The notes under the pieces: generated by a model
The model's database searches: none
Seen by the model: the letters and a program-made list of their open reading frames with translations, nothing else
Told to the model about the DNA's origin: nothing
Shown here: positions 48,361 through 60,639 of the stretch, one piece after another
Layout of the letters: each line of letters starts with the position of its first letter
Position numbering within the stretch: the stretch's first letter is position 1
Position numbers and translations under genes: made by a program
NCBI GenBank assembly: GCA_949316495.1
Contig: OX439009.1
Span: 38,703,943-38,767,942 of the forward strand
Reading direction: 5' to 3'
Source: Amphiduros pacificus
Lineage: Eukaryota > Annelida > Polychaeta > Phyllodocida > Hesionidae
DNA: 64,000 nt

Positions 48361-48881
48361 AGAAGAAGAAGCGAAGGAAAGAAGAGGCCCAGCAAGTGCC
48401 AGCGATGCATCCCACTACGATGGGACACCAGATTGGATTGGTGTCCGAGATGGAGCCCCTCAATCATTCTCCACTAGGGGGCGTGGATGACTGGAAGAGA
48501 ATACCACCAGATGGCATTCCAGAAAGGACTCATTTAGAGCCTTCAGCGCCACCTGAGGACCAAATGACAGGATTACCGCCATATAGTGAGGGGGCGCCAC
48601 AGTTGCCTTCTGTGCCATCCTATGCCAATAATAACATTCACGGTCATAGTCGTCAGGACTTTGTCCGCCAAGACAGCAGTGCTTCCAGTCAGTACGGTAG
48701 TAACAGTCCCACCAGTGGCCCCCCTGGGACCAGTTCAGGACCAGGTTCGGTCTGCCCAACATGTCCCAATTGTTCTGGCAGTGCATGTGCACCCCCAGCC
48801 TACGAAGAGTCACTGCAACATCCCATAATGCATCACCACGAAGAGTCAGTACAGCGCGCCCTGGTGGACCCCAGTCACTAA
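48361..48881 (+). CDS. Terminal coding exon, cytoplasmic PY-motif tail of the Shisa-like protein
   Basis: This exon follows TATTTTTCAG and takes the single C from the previous exon to make Gln, then runs 172 codons to TAA at 48879-48881. The tail starts with a basic stop-transfer stretch (KKKRRKEE) and is rich in Pro, Ser, Gln and His. It contains LPPY (48573-48584), an LPxY motif, and PPAYEES (48792-48812), a canonical PPxY motif; both are known ligands of WW domains in NEDD4-type ubiquitin ligases. Between them lies CPTCPNCSGSAC, four closely spaced cysteines of unknown role. The arrangement of Cys-rich ectodomain, membrane segment and PPxY tail is the common plan of Shisa-like adaptors, which traffic or ubiquitinate partner receptors. 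Orthology to one named vertebrate gene cannot be decided, so no symbol is given. Intron phases agree across all three exons. Confidence 0.8.
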
Positions 48882-48963
48882 CCCAGGCTGACTCTTAAAA
48901 TATGCTGCTGTGTTCACGATCTTGCTGACAACGTCATCATATCACGGCACACAATCCGCTAAG

Positions 48964-48990
48964 GTCACATGATCTACTTGATCATGTGAC
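48964..48990 (+). promoter_or_regulatory. Perfect 11-bp hairpin just after the stop codon
   Basis: GTCACATGATC, a five-base loop TACTT, and GATCATGTGAC form a perfect inverted repeat beginning 82 bases after the stop. In RNA it would be a stable stem-loop in the proximal 3' UTR; in DNA each arm holds a CACATG/CATGTG E-box in a TCACATGA context. Function is unknown. Confidence 0.5.
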
Positions 48991-49221
48991 GTGTCATGTG
49001 ATGATGTGTCCTACTGGTGCTGTTTCATTTTCACATGTGGATTTCTGGAGTTTTACTTGCATAACTCACCAGGCAAATAGTAAATCGTATTGAATCATAA
49101 AAACTATTAAAAGCAAAACTTTTATCAGGACCAACATTTAATTCCTGTGGACTTGCATATTATTTTTTGTTATAATCTAACTTTTTCTGTGTTACTTTAC
49201 TCAAGCAAATGGAAAGATATT

Positions 49222-49462
49222 TGGGGCCTCTCATTGACCTGCAGGATGATGCCCCTGCAAGGGATTCTCATTGACCTGTGGGATGGCACCCCTGCAAAGG
49301 CCTCTCTCTGACCTTTGGGATGGTGCCCCTGTAAGGGCCTCTCATTGGCCTGCGGGATGGCGCTCCTGTAAGGGCCTCTCATTGACCTGCGGGATGGCGC
49401 CCCTGTAAGGGCTTGTTTTTATCAACCTGAGGGATTTCACTCCTGTGAGGGCCTCTCTAAAT
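49222..49462 (+). repeat. 37-bp minisatellite (~6 copies) in probable 3' UTR
   Basis: Unit GGGCCTCTCATTGACCTGCG then GGATGGCGCCCCTGTAA, more diverged toward the ends. Confidence 0.85.
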
Positions 49463-51039
49463 GCATGTGTTGGCTCCCTGTATTTAGATCAGTGTTTTAT
49501 GTTTCACGTGAGCAGGTATCAAAGCAACGATAACATAAACATCCATGATATCAAAAGGGCTGTGGCCAGACTATCATGTTCTATCATGTTCTGTTTCTAG
49601 TACAAATAAAATCAAAATTTGGTTCAGCAGGCAGTTGTAATTGTGGGTAAATTCTGGCCAATATTGGGCAAAAGAACTCTTTTTGCTAATTCTGCCACTG
49701 AGAAAAGCTTATGTTTTTATGTTTTTTTTAGGTATTTTCCTCAACATCAGAAATAGAATGTTATATTTTCTTGGTCTGATGATGACAGATGACATCACCC
49801 AGTGATATTTTAGTTGATATGACATCATTTTGAGTTCTTGATTTCCTTAAATGACATCATACTGACATCTTAACATGTGGCCATATTTTGTGGGATCACA
49901 GAGTATGGTATCATTTGTAATGTACAATTCCATTCTGAAACATTTTTATTTGGATTTCATTTGTAATTTGATGTCATTCTCATAGATAATCAAAATGGAG
50001 AGGTTAGAAAGAATTATGAATCTCAGTTAATTTTATTTCTGAACATTCCATTCTTTTTTCATATATGTATAATGCTGATGATTTTAAATTAGTATTCTAG
50101 TTGGTTGCCTGGTTTTATGTTTGTGTGAATGTAAATTGGGAATTTTTAGAAAACAGGTTGGAGATTAATAATCTGGCTAACTAGTGACCTATATTAAGTG
50201 GGTTGATTTTAGGAGGAGGCTGTTTGACAGTAGAGCATTGATTTTTTGTCCCAATCATCTAACTACAATGTCTTTTATGATATGTGTCAAATGTCCCATT
50301 ACCGAACAGTGAGGCTTTTGTACCATTTTTGCCCCAGCTGGATGGACCTACATTTACGCGTATATAAAGTCCTAAAGACCAACAGGATTGGTAGTGACAA
50401 ATATGGAGTACATTGTTAACAGATTAAATGGTTATTTGTAGCAGAGTTGGTTGCCAGTAAAGTTCAAGGGAATATCAAACATTATGCATCTATCATGTTC
50501 TGATGAAAATTTACACTGTATTTCTCTGGGTGTTGAGTGTTTTATTTTACATCAGTCTGTACTCTCAGTAGAGATATGGCACCAGTTACCAAACAGCTTC
50601 ACTGGTGGAAAATATCTGGGCTGAAATTACCACTCTTGGCTTTCAGGTTTAATTAAATATTGCTGAATATTCCCCATAGAGGGCAGCACATCGTTTTTTA
50701 CCACCAGGTTTAGTGCATTTCAGTGATTTGTTTGAAGCCTGTGTATTGTTTCTACGAGAGCTGTACAGCGTGTGGTACCATACCTCTAACAGTGTATAAC
50801 ATTCACCCACGATCACACAGACCAAGATGGATTTGATGTAAATATTTTATCTTTTTAGATATAGTTCTTTTATGTCCCAATGTGGGCATACTGTAGCTAA
50901 TCTGGGACGCAAACTTACAGTGATAGGAAACAATGCTTGTATTCTTGAGTTGATATAAATTATGATCTCTCAAAATCCAACGTGAGGTGGAAATAAAAGG
51001 ATGACAATTTTAAATAAGCTGTCCCCAGCTTTAATCAGG

Positions 51040-51226
<187 letters not shown>

Positions 51227-52542
51227 AGGTATGCATTGGGATGTTGGAACAAAGAGAAGCCATTTCTGATAATATGAACGGCTGATGATATAGTGAAAGC
51301 TCACCTAGAGAAATTTGGTGATTGCAACAACATTGAGGAACTGAGGGCAGATTCTTAACTCTCTGAGAAATAGCGGTGTGCAGACCATTTCAGGGTCCCT
51401 CTAACATTAGATATTTTATGAACCAAACATGAAAATACTGCCACTGTTCTCTGGATGTTTTATATTGATCTTTAAAGTTCTTGATAGAGTCTGTAGAAAC
51501 TTTGATCTTGGATAATGAAATGTTGCACAATGTATTGCATCAGATTTGATCTTGAACGTTTTTAGAGCTTGAAAGGGGAAATAATTTAGATTTATTGAGC
51601 AGGATGAGATATGTTAAAACTTTTCAGAGTTAACATTTCGTATGTTAAAGGTTTGTCTTTTTGATGAAGTTCCAGTTTTATCCCGAATTACTTTGTTGAA
51701 GTTTTGATTAATAAAATTTAAAATTTGAAAGACTCTTGAATGGTTGCATTAAAGTTTTGATATTTGTTAAAGTGCAATCATTCAAATTTGTCCAGGTTGT
51801 AATCAATGCACAGGTTTGGAGGTGTTTTTGAAGCATTTAAAGTACAGTGAGTTTAATATGTCAGTCTTTCCCGGGGTTCAACATTAAAAAAGCATGTCAA
51901 TAAATGACAGGCCCAGCTGTTCATTATAATGGCATATTGAATCATTGAACATAAGATGCACAAATTAATGTCAGGAAAACATGAGATAAGAGACGATAAA
52001 GCACAGTGTTTTGAATGTTCCTTTATTTTTTTTATATATAAAATCAGATTAATATTAAATCTTATGAAATATATTACCAGATAGAAGAAGATTTTTTAAT
52101 TGCTCTCTTTTAATGATATATCACTGTTGTTGTTTCCTGGATTTTCCTGCATATATGACCTTGTGATAGTGTTACACTGAGAGAGATGTGAATGCAAGAG
52201 AAATCTTCATCCTCGTTATGTCTTGCCTATATTTGCATTATTATATCACAGGGTGGAGAATTATATAACTGTTATATTACCTGTGCTTACCATTCAAGCC
52301 TTTCACAAGAATCATCTCAGAGTGAAATGTTTTGTCAAACTTTGTAGGAATCGCAACTAGCCCTGAGACTACCACAACACTACAAACAGCATACAAGGAT
52401 AACATGGTGTTCTTCAGAAGGCTGTGTTTGAACCAATATTGTTGCCATCAATATCAGAATTGAGTAAATATTTCATATATAAATATAAAAACATGTGAAT
52501 GTAAAAACATGTGAATTATTAGAAGCAAAATTTTTAAAATCA

Positions 52543-52710
52543 TAAAATCATTAGATTCCTCAGGTTTGGTTAAACATTTGCCAAATTTGTTCATTAAAAC
52601 ATGGATTTGGTTTACGTTTTTTGAAACAAAACTATTTTAAAATCAGTAGATTCCTCGGGTTTGGTTAAACATTTGCCAAATTTGGCCACTAAACATGAAT
52701 TTGGTTTTCA
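52543..52710 (+). repeat. 94-bp tandem duplication
   Basis: Two copies of a segment starting AAAATCAKTAGATTCCTC and containing GGTTTGGTTAAACATTTGCC, about 94 bp apart and diverged by several changes. Confidence 0.75.
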
Positions 52711-53196
52711 ACACTGGTGGTATTCTAGTACTTGCTGTTTTTAAGAGATACCAAAAATGGTGTCCATTTTTCTCTTATGCCAAAATGAATTGCTTTATTA
52801 GTACTATAGAAATGACAAGCTAACAGTGCGTATGAGTGTACATAATAAAATGTGTATATGTCAGAATGGAAAACTTGTAAATATGTTCACGTACATGTAA
52901 GGTACACAACAAAGTGCCTGCCACTTATATTTTTATGATTCCAGATGACTTTCTGAATTGCCTTTTTAAAAATAAAGTTATATAAAATGATATGAAATGT
53001 TGAGTGTTTTCTGCACTTTAATTTCCTGTCTGGAAGACTTGTAAAGTGAGGTAGAGTGGTGCCACCTAATTATGACATAAGTAGTGACATATGGTGATTT
53101 ACTTTAGTACGTTTTGATGGCCTTGTGCCACTATTGCAATGCCCAAGTGAAAATCGTAAATACCCCCCCTGCAAAAAATTCAGAAAAAAATATATG

Positions 53197-56100
53197 AGGT
53201 GACATGGGTGGTATGTTAATAAGCTTGCATAGGTAGCATGCTAATAAGGTGGTATGGGTAGCATGCTAATAAGGTGGCATGCATAGCATGTTAATAAGGT
53301 GGAATGGGTAGCATGCTAATAAGGTTTCATAGGTAGCATGCTAATAAGGTGGCATAGGTAGCATGCTAATAAGGTGGCATAGGTAGCATGCTAATAAGGT
53401 GGTATGGGTAGTATGCTAATAAGGTGGTATGGGTAGCATGCTAATAAGGTGGCATAGGTAGCATGCTAATAAGGTGGCACAGGTAGCATGCTAATAAGGT
53501 GGCATGGGTAGCATGCTAATAAGGTGGTATGGGTAGCATGCTAATAAGGTGGCACAGGTAGTATGCTAATAAGGTGGCATAGGTAGCATGCTAATAAGGT
53601 GGCATAGGTAGTATGCTAATAAGGTGGCATAGGTAGTATGCTAATAAGGTGGTATGGGTAGCATGCTAATAAGGTGGTATGGGTAGCATGCTAATAAGGT
53701 GGCATAGGTAGCATGCTAATAAGGTGGTATGGGTAGTATGCTAATAAGGTGGTATGGGTAGTATGCTAATAAGGTGGCATAGGTAGCATGCTAATAAGGT
53801 GGCATATGTAGCATGCTAATAAGGTGGCATAGGTAGTATGCTAATAAGGTGGCATAGGTAGTATGCTAATAAGGTGGTATGGGTAGCATGCTAATAAGGT
53901 GGTATGGGTAGCATGCTAATAAGGTGGCATAGGTAGCATGCTAATAAGGTGGTATTGGTAGCATGCTAATAAGGTGGTATGGGTAGCATGCTAATAAGGT
54001 GGCACAGGTAGTATGCTAATAAGGTGGTATGGGTAGTATGCTAATAAGGTGGTATGGGTAGTATGCTAATAAGGTGGTATGGGTAGCATGCTAATAAGGT
54101 GGCATAGGTAGCATGCTAATAAGGTGGTATTGGTAGCATGCTAATAAGGTGGTATGGGTAGCATGCTAATAAGGTGGCACAGGTAGTATGCTAATAAGGT
54201 GGTATGGGTAGTATGCTAATAAGGTGGTATGGGTAGCATGCTAATAAGGTGGCATAGGTAGCATGCTAATAAGGTGGTATGGGTAGCATGCTAATAAGAT
54301 GGCATGGGTAGCATGCTAATAAGGTTGCATAGGTAGTATGCTAATAAGGTGGCACAGGTAGTATGCTAATAAGGTGGCACAGGTAGTATGCTAATAAGGT
54401 GACACAGGTAGCATGCTAATAAGCTTGCATGGGTAGCATGCTAATAAGGTGGCATAGGTAACATGTTAATAAGCTTGCATGGATAGCATGCTAATAAGGT
54501 GGCATGCGTAGCATGTTAATAAGGTGGTATGGGTAGCATGCTAATAAGGTGGCATGGGTAGCATGCTAATAAGGTGGTATGGGTAGCATGCTAATAAGGT
54601 GGTATGGGTAGCATGCTAATAAGGTGGCACAGGTAGTATGCTAATAAGGTGGCACAGGTAGTATGCTAATAAGGTGGTATGGGTAGCATGCTAATAAGGT
54701 GGTATGGGTAGCATGCTAATAAGGTGGTATGGGTAGCTTGCTAATAAGGTGGTATGGGTAGCATGCTAATAAGGTGGCATAGGTAGCATGCCAATAAGAT
54801 GGCATGGGTAGCATGCTAATAAGGTGGTATGGGTAGCATGCTAATAAGGTGGTATGGGTAGCATGCTAATAAGGTGGTATGGGTAGCATGCTAATAAGGT
54901 GGTATGGGTAGCATGCTAATAAGGTGGCATAGGTAGCATGCTAATAAGGTGGTACGGGTAGTATGCTAATAAGGTGGCACGGGTAGCATGCTAATAAGGT
55001 GGTATGGGTAGCATGCTAATAAGGTGGCATGGGTAGCATGCTAATAAGGTGGTATGGGTAGCATGCTAATAAGGTGGCATAGGTAGCGTGCTAATAAGGT
55101 GGTATGGGTAGCATGCTAATAAGGTGGCATAGGTAGCATGCTTATAAGGTGGCATAGGTAGCATGCTAATAAGGTGGCATAGGTAGCATGCTAATAAGGT
55201 GGCATAGGTAGCATGCTAATAAGGTGGTATGGGTAGCATGCTAATAAGGTGGCATAGGTAGCATGCTAATAAGGTGGCATGGGTAGCATGCTAATAAGGT
55301 GGCATGGGTAGCATGTTAATAAGGTGGTATGGGTAGTATGCTAATAAGGTGGTATGGGTAGCATGCTAATAAGCTTGCATAGGTAGCATGCTAATAAGGT
55401 GGCATAGGTAGCATGCTAATAAGGTGGCATGGGTAGCATGCTAATAAGATGGCATGGGTAGCATGCTAATAAGATTGCATGTATAGTATGCTAATAAGGT
55501 GGCATGCGTAGCATGCTAATAAGGTGGCATAGGTAGCATGCTAATAAGGTGGTATGGGTAGCATGCTAATAAGATGGCATGTATAGTATGCTAATAAGGT
55601 TGCATAGGTAGCATGCTAATAAGATGGCATGTATAGTATGCTAATAAGGTGGCAATGATGTTATGCTAATAAGGTGGCATAGGTAGCATGCTAATAAGGT
55701 GGCATAGGTAGCATGCTAATAAGGTGGTATGGGTAGCATGCTAATAAGGTGGCATAGGTAGCATGCTAATAAGGTGGCATAGGTAGCATGCTAATAAGGT
55801 GGCATAGGTAGCAAGCTAATAAGGTGGCATAGGTAGCATGCTAATAAGTTGGTATGGGTAGCATGCTAATAAGGTGGTATAGGTAGCATGCTAATAAGGT
55901 GGCATAGGTAGCAAGCTAATAAGGTGGCATGGGTAGCATGCTAATAAGGTGGCATAGGTAGCATGCTAATAAGGTGGTATGGGTAGCATGCTAATAAGGT
56001 GGCATAGGTAGCATGCTAATAAGGTGGCATGGGTAGCATGCTAATAAGGTGGTATGGGTAGCATGCTAATAAGGTGGCATAGGTAGCATGCTAATAAGGT

Positions 56101-59100
56101 GGTATGGGTAGCATGCTAATAAGGTGGCATAGGTAGCTTGCTAATAAGGTGGTATGGGTAGCATGCTAATAAGGTGGCATAGGTAGCATGCCAATAAGAT
56201 GGCATGGGTAGCATGCTAATAAGGTGGTATGGGTAGCATGCTAATAAGGTGGCATAGGTAACATGCTAATAAGGTGGCATAGGTAGCAAGCTAATAAGGT
56301 CGCATAGGTAGCATGCTAATAAGGTGGTATGGGTAGCATGCTAATAAGGTGGCATAGGTAGCAAGCTAATAAGGTCGCATAGGTAGCATGCTAATAAGGT
56401 GGTATGGGTAGCATGCTAATAAGGTGGCATAGGTAGCATGCTAATAAGGTGGCATAGGTAGCAAGCTAATAAGGTGGCATGGGTAGCATGCTAATAAGGT
56501 GGCATAGGTAGCATGCTAATAAGGTGGCATAGGTAGCAAGCTAATAAGGTCGCATAGGTAGCATGCTAATAAGGTGGTATGGGTAGCATGCTAATAAGGT
56601 GGCATGGGTAGCATGCTAATAAGGTGGCATAGGTAGCATGCTAATAAGGTGGTATGGGTAGCATGCTAATAAGGTGGTATGGGTAGTATGCTAATAAGGT
56701 GGCACAGGTAGTATGCTAATAAGGTGGTATGGGTAGCATGCTAATAAGGTGGTATGGGTAGCATGCTAATAAGGTGGCACAGGTAGCATGCTAATAAGGT
56801 GGCATAGGTAGTATGCTAATAAGGTGGTATGGGTAGCATGCTAATAAGGTGGCATGGGTAGCATGCTAATAAGGTGGCATGGGTAGTATGCTAATAAGGT
56901 GGTATGGGTAGTATGCTAATAAGGTGGTATGGGTAGTATGCTAATAAGGTGGTATGGGTAGCATGCTAATAAGGTGGCATGGGTAGCATGCTAATAAGGT
57001 GGCACAGATAGTATGCTAATAAGGTGGCATGGGTAGCATGCTAATAAGGTGGCATAGGTAGCATGCTAATAAGGTGGCATGTGTAGCATGCTAATAAGGT
57101 GGCACAGATAGTATGCTAATAAGGTGGCATGGGTAGCATGCTAATAAGGTGGCATAGGTAGCATGCTAATAAGGTGGCATAGGTAGCATGCTAATAAGGT
57201 GGCATAGGTAGCATGCTAATAAGGTGGCATAGGTAGCATGCTAATAAGGTGGCATAGGTAGCATGCTAATAAGGTGGTATGGGTAGCATGCTAATAAGGT
57301 GGTATGGGTAGTATGCTAATAAGGTGGTATGGGTAGCATGCTAATAAGGTGGCATGGGTAGCATGCTAATAAGGTGGCACAGTTAGTATGCTAATAAGGT
57401 GGCATGGGTAGCATGCTAATAAGGTGGCATAGGTAGCATGCTAATAAGGTGGCATAGGTAGCATGCTAATAAGGTGGCATAGGTAGTATGCTAATAAGGT
57501 GGTATGGGTAGCATGCTAATAAGGTGGTATGGGTAGCATGCTAATAAGGTGGCATAGGTAGCATGCTAATAAGGTGGCATAGGTAGCAAGCTAATAAGGT
57601 GGCATGGGTAGCATGCTAATAAGGTGGCAGAGGTAGTATGCTAAGAAGGTTGCATAGGTAGCATGCTAATAAGGTGGCATAGGTAGCATGCTAATAAGAT
57701 GGCATGTATAGTATGCTAATAAGGTGGCATAGGTAGTATGATAATAAGGTGGTATGGGTAGCATGCTAATAAGGTGGCATAGGTTGCATGCTAATAAGGT
57801 GGCATGTATAGCATGCTAATAAGGTGGTATGGGTAGCATGCTAATAAGGTGGCACAGGTAGCATGCTAATAAGGTGGTATGGGTAGCATGCTAATAAGGT
57901 GGTATGGGTAGCATGCTAATAAGGTGGCACAGATAGTATGCTAATAAGGTGGTATGGGTAGCATGCTAATAAGATGGCATGTATAGTATGCTAATAAGGT
58001 TGGATGGGTAGCATGCTAATAAGATGACATGTATAGTATGCTAATAAGGTGGCAATCATAGTATGCTAATAAGGTGGCATGGGTAGCATGCTAATAAGGT
58101 GGTATGGGTAGCATGCTAATAAGGTGGTATGTATAGTATGCTAATAAGGTTGCATGGGTAGCATGCTAATAAGATGGCATGTATAGTATGCTAATAAGGT
58201 GGCAATGATGTTATGCTAATAAGGTTTCATAGGTAGCATGCTAATAAGGTGGTATGGGTAGCATGCTAATAAGGTGGTATGGGTAGCATGCTAATAAGGT
58301 GGCACAGGTAGCATGCTAATAAGGTGGTATGGGTAGCATGCTAATAAGGTGGCACAGTTAGTATGCTAATAAGGTGGTATGGGTAGCATGCTAATAAGAT
58401 GGCATGTATAGTATGCTAATAAGGTTGGATGGGTTGCATGCTAATAAGATGACATGTATAGTATGCTAATAAGGTGGCAATGATAGTATGCTAATAAGGT
58501 GGCATGGGTAGCATGCTAATAAGGTGGTATGGGTAGCATACTAATAAGGTGGCAAAGATGTTATGCTAATAAGGTGGTATGGGTAGCATGCTAATAAGGT
58601 GGCACAGATAGTATGCTAATAAGGTGGCATGGGTAGCATGCTAATAAGGTGGTATGGGTAGCATGCTAATAAGGTGGTATGGGTAGCATGCTAATAAGGT
58701 GGCACAGATAGTATGCTAATAAGGTGGTATGGGTAGCATGCTAATAAGGTGGCACAGATAGTATGCTAATAAGGTGGTATGGGTAGCATGCTAATAAGGT
58801 GGCATAGGTAGCATGCTAATAAGGTGGCACAGATAGTATGCTAATAAGGTGGTATGGGTAGCATGCTAATAAGGTGGCACAGATAGTATGCTAATGAGGT
58901 GGTATGGGTAGCATGCTAATAAGGTGGTATGGGTAGCATGCTAATAAGGTGGCACAGATAGTATGCTAATAAGGTGGTATGGGTAGCATGCTAATAAGGT
59001 GGTATGGGTAGCATGCTAATAAGGTGGCACAGGTAGCATGCTAATAAGGTGGCACAGGTAGTATGCTAATAAGGTGGTATGGGTAGCATGCTAATAAGGT

Positions 59101-59243
59101 GGCATAGGTAGCATGCTAATAAGGTGGCATAGGTAGTATGCTAATAAGGTGGCATAGGTAGCATGCTAATAAGGTGGCATAGGTAGTATGCTAATAAGGT
59201 GGTATGGGTAGCATGCTAATAAGGTGGTATGGGTAGCATGCTG
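53197..59243 (+). repeat. 25-bp satellite-like array (~240 copies, 6 kb)
   Basis: Unit GGTAGCATGCTAATAAGGTG plus GCATA or GTATG. It contains the 10-bp palindrome TAGCATGCTA and stops (TAATAA), so it is noncoding. Variants include GGCACAGGTAG, GGCATGTATAG, GGCAATGATGTT and CGCATAGG. Rare variants recur at multiples of 25 (for example GGTATTGG at 53951 and 54126, 175 bp apart), showing block duplication. It starts just beyond the probable 3' end of the Shisa-like gene. Confidence 0.97.
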
Positions 59244-59255
59244 ATGTCCTTCACA

Positions 59256-60255
59256 TTCATGCCAAATATCACATTAATTCATTAAATATCAAAGAAATTG
59301 GAGAAATTGAATAGAGCAGTCCACAATTTTACATTATTTCTGATTAATGGTTGCGATGGTAACAATTGTTATTTTATTTCTTCCATGGTCTCTATTTAAA
59401 TAACATTGGTATACTACCAACACATTTAGAAACAGGGAGATGGTATAACACTAAGTTAGAGGATAGAGTATGTCATGTGTGCAAATCACAACAAATTGAA
59501 AATGAGATACACCTGTTATTCCATTGTAAAATGTATGACACGGAAAGAAGAATGTTTGTACAAAAAGTATGTAACATTATGCCAAATTTCCTTAACAATG
59601 ATGATCTTGTTAAACTTGAAATACTTATGTCAAAACAATTTGTTAATATTTTTAGTAAATATCTATATGAAATAATGTTAAAAAGAAAGACAATTATGTT
59701 TGTTGAAAACAATTAATGTATATATAAATGCAAGTAAGCCCGTGTGGGCTGGGAGTGGTTTTTGTATCATTGTTATACAAATGTACACTTTTGCTAAATA
59801 AAAAAATAATAATAATAACAATGATTACATCATTAGATGGCAAGACGTCCACCACCGGTAAGGGAAAGGAGGGACGTTGACGTCCCCATTGTTCTGGCTT
59901 GATGACATCATTTGTAACATTCTGAAGGGCTGCAACTTGTTACAATGTAATCATGATAATGACGTCAGACTGACTGGATCATGAACTTTTGACCCCAGCA
60001 CTTCATTAAGCAAATTTAGTAACCATGGTTATAAATTTTATAAATTAGTATGTGGATACACTAGTCCAGACAAAAATTGGTTAGTCCAGACAATCAACAA
60101 AATTTAGATAGCCTAGTCCTGTAGGGGTTAATGTTAAATATGATATTAATTCATTACAAATCAAAGAAGTTGGAGACATGAATATCTAATTATGAGAGCA
60201 GTGTACAACAATTATCATTTAATTTGTGCCATGTCTCCATTCAAACATAACAATG
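59256..60255 (+). repeat. Two diverged copies of an unknown dispersed repeat
   Basis: Segments 59256-59404 and 60125-60255 align: AATATCACATTAATTCATTA against AATATGATATTAATTCATTA, AAATTGGAGA against AAGTTGGAGA, and CCATGGTCTC against CCATGTCTCC. The first is split by a LINE fragment and resumes at 59820 (AATGATTACAT against AATGATCACAT at 60249). Between them (59850-60124) is unique DNA. Confidence 0.6.
59405..59819 (+). mobile_element. 5'-truncated LINE: end of ORF2 and 3' UTR
   Basis: Codons from about 59405 read IGILPTHLETGRW, then RVCHVCKSQQ...EIHLLFHC, the C-terminal CxxC...H...C zinc-knuckle-like domain that follows the reverse transcriptase in many aquatic-animal LINEs. The frame ends at 59716 and is followed by about 100 bp of 3' UTR and a terminal (AAT)n tail. 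AATAAC at 59399-59404 and 59814-59819 could be the target-site duplication. Only about 104 codons remain, with no catalytic domain, so it is dead on arrival. Clade uncertain. Confidence 0.75.
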
Positions 60256-60528
60256 ATCACATTAATTATCAATAATATGAATAGAAATGATAAAATCATT
60301 AATCAATTCATACACAGCATCCACTGCACCGAATGGCTTGATCTTTGGCTCATTGGAAAGAAAAAGATGAAATATTAAGAAAGGTGGAAGGGGCATAGCA
60401 TACATTTCTTTTATTTTTAGACAAAATAGACAAAAACTGGTATTTCAAGTAGTACAGAGGGAGGAGCTTACCAAAAAGTAACAGCAGTATTGTACATGAT
60501 CATATTAACATGATTTATGATGTTACCA

Positions 60529-60609
60529 TGACGTCATTATGTCTGACGTCGCTATGATGACACTTTCCTGTCTGACGTCACTATGATGACACTTTCCTGT
60601 CTGACGTCA
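60529..60609. promoter_or_regulatory. 29-bp repeat with clustered TGACGTCA (CRE) sites
   Basis: TGACGTCA occurs at 60529, 60573 and 60602 and TGACGTCG at 60544; the last three lie in tandem 29-bp units (TGACGTCACTATGATGACAC plus TTTCCTGTC). Another TGACGTCA is at 59960. Confidence 0.5.
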
Positions 60610-60639
60610 TCATATTTATCTTGCTTACAATGTGAATAT

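Noticed and set aside
48200-48813. Antisense frames across the tail exon
   Set aside because: They are shadows of the + strand coding exon, which has matching splice phases and motifs.
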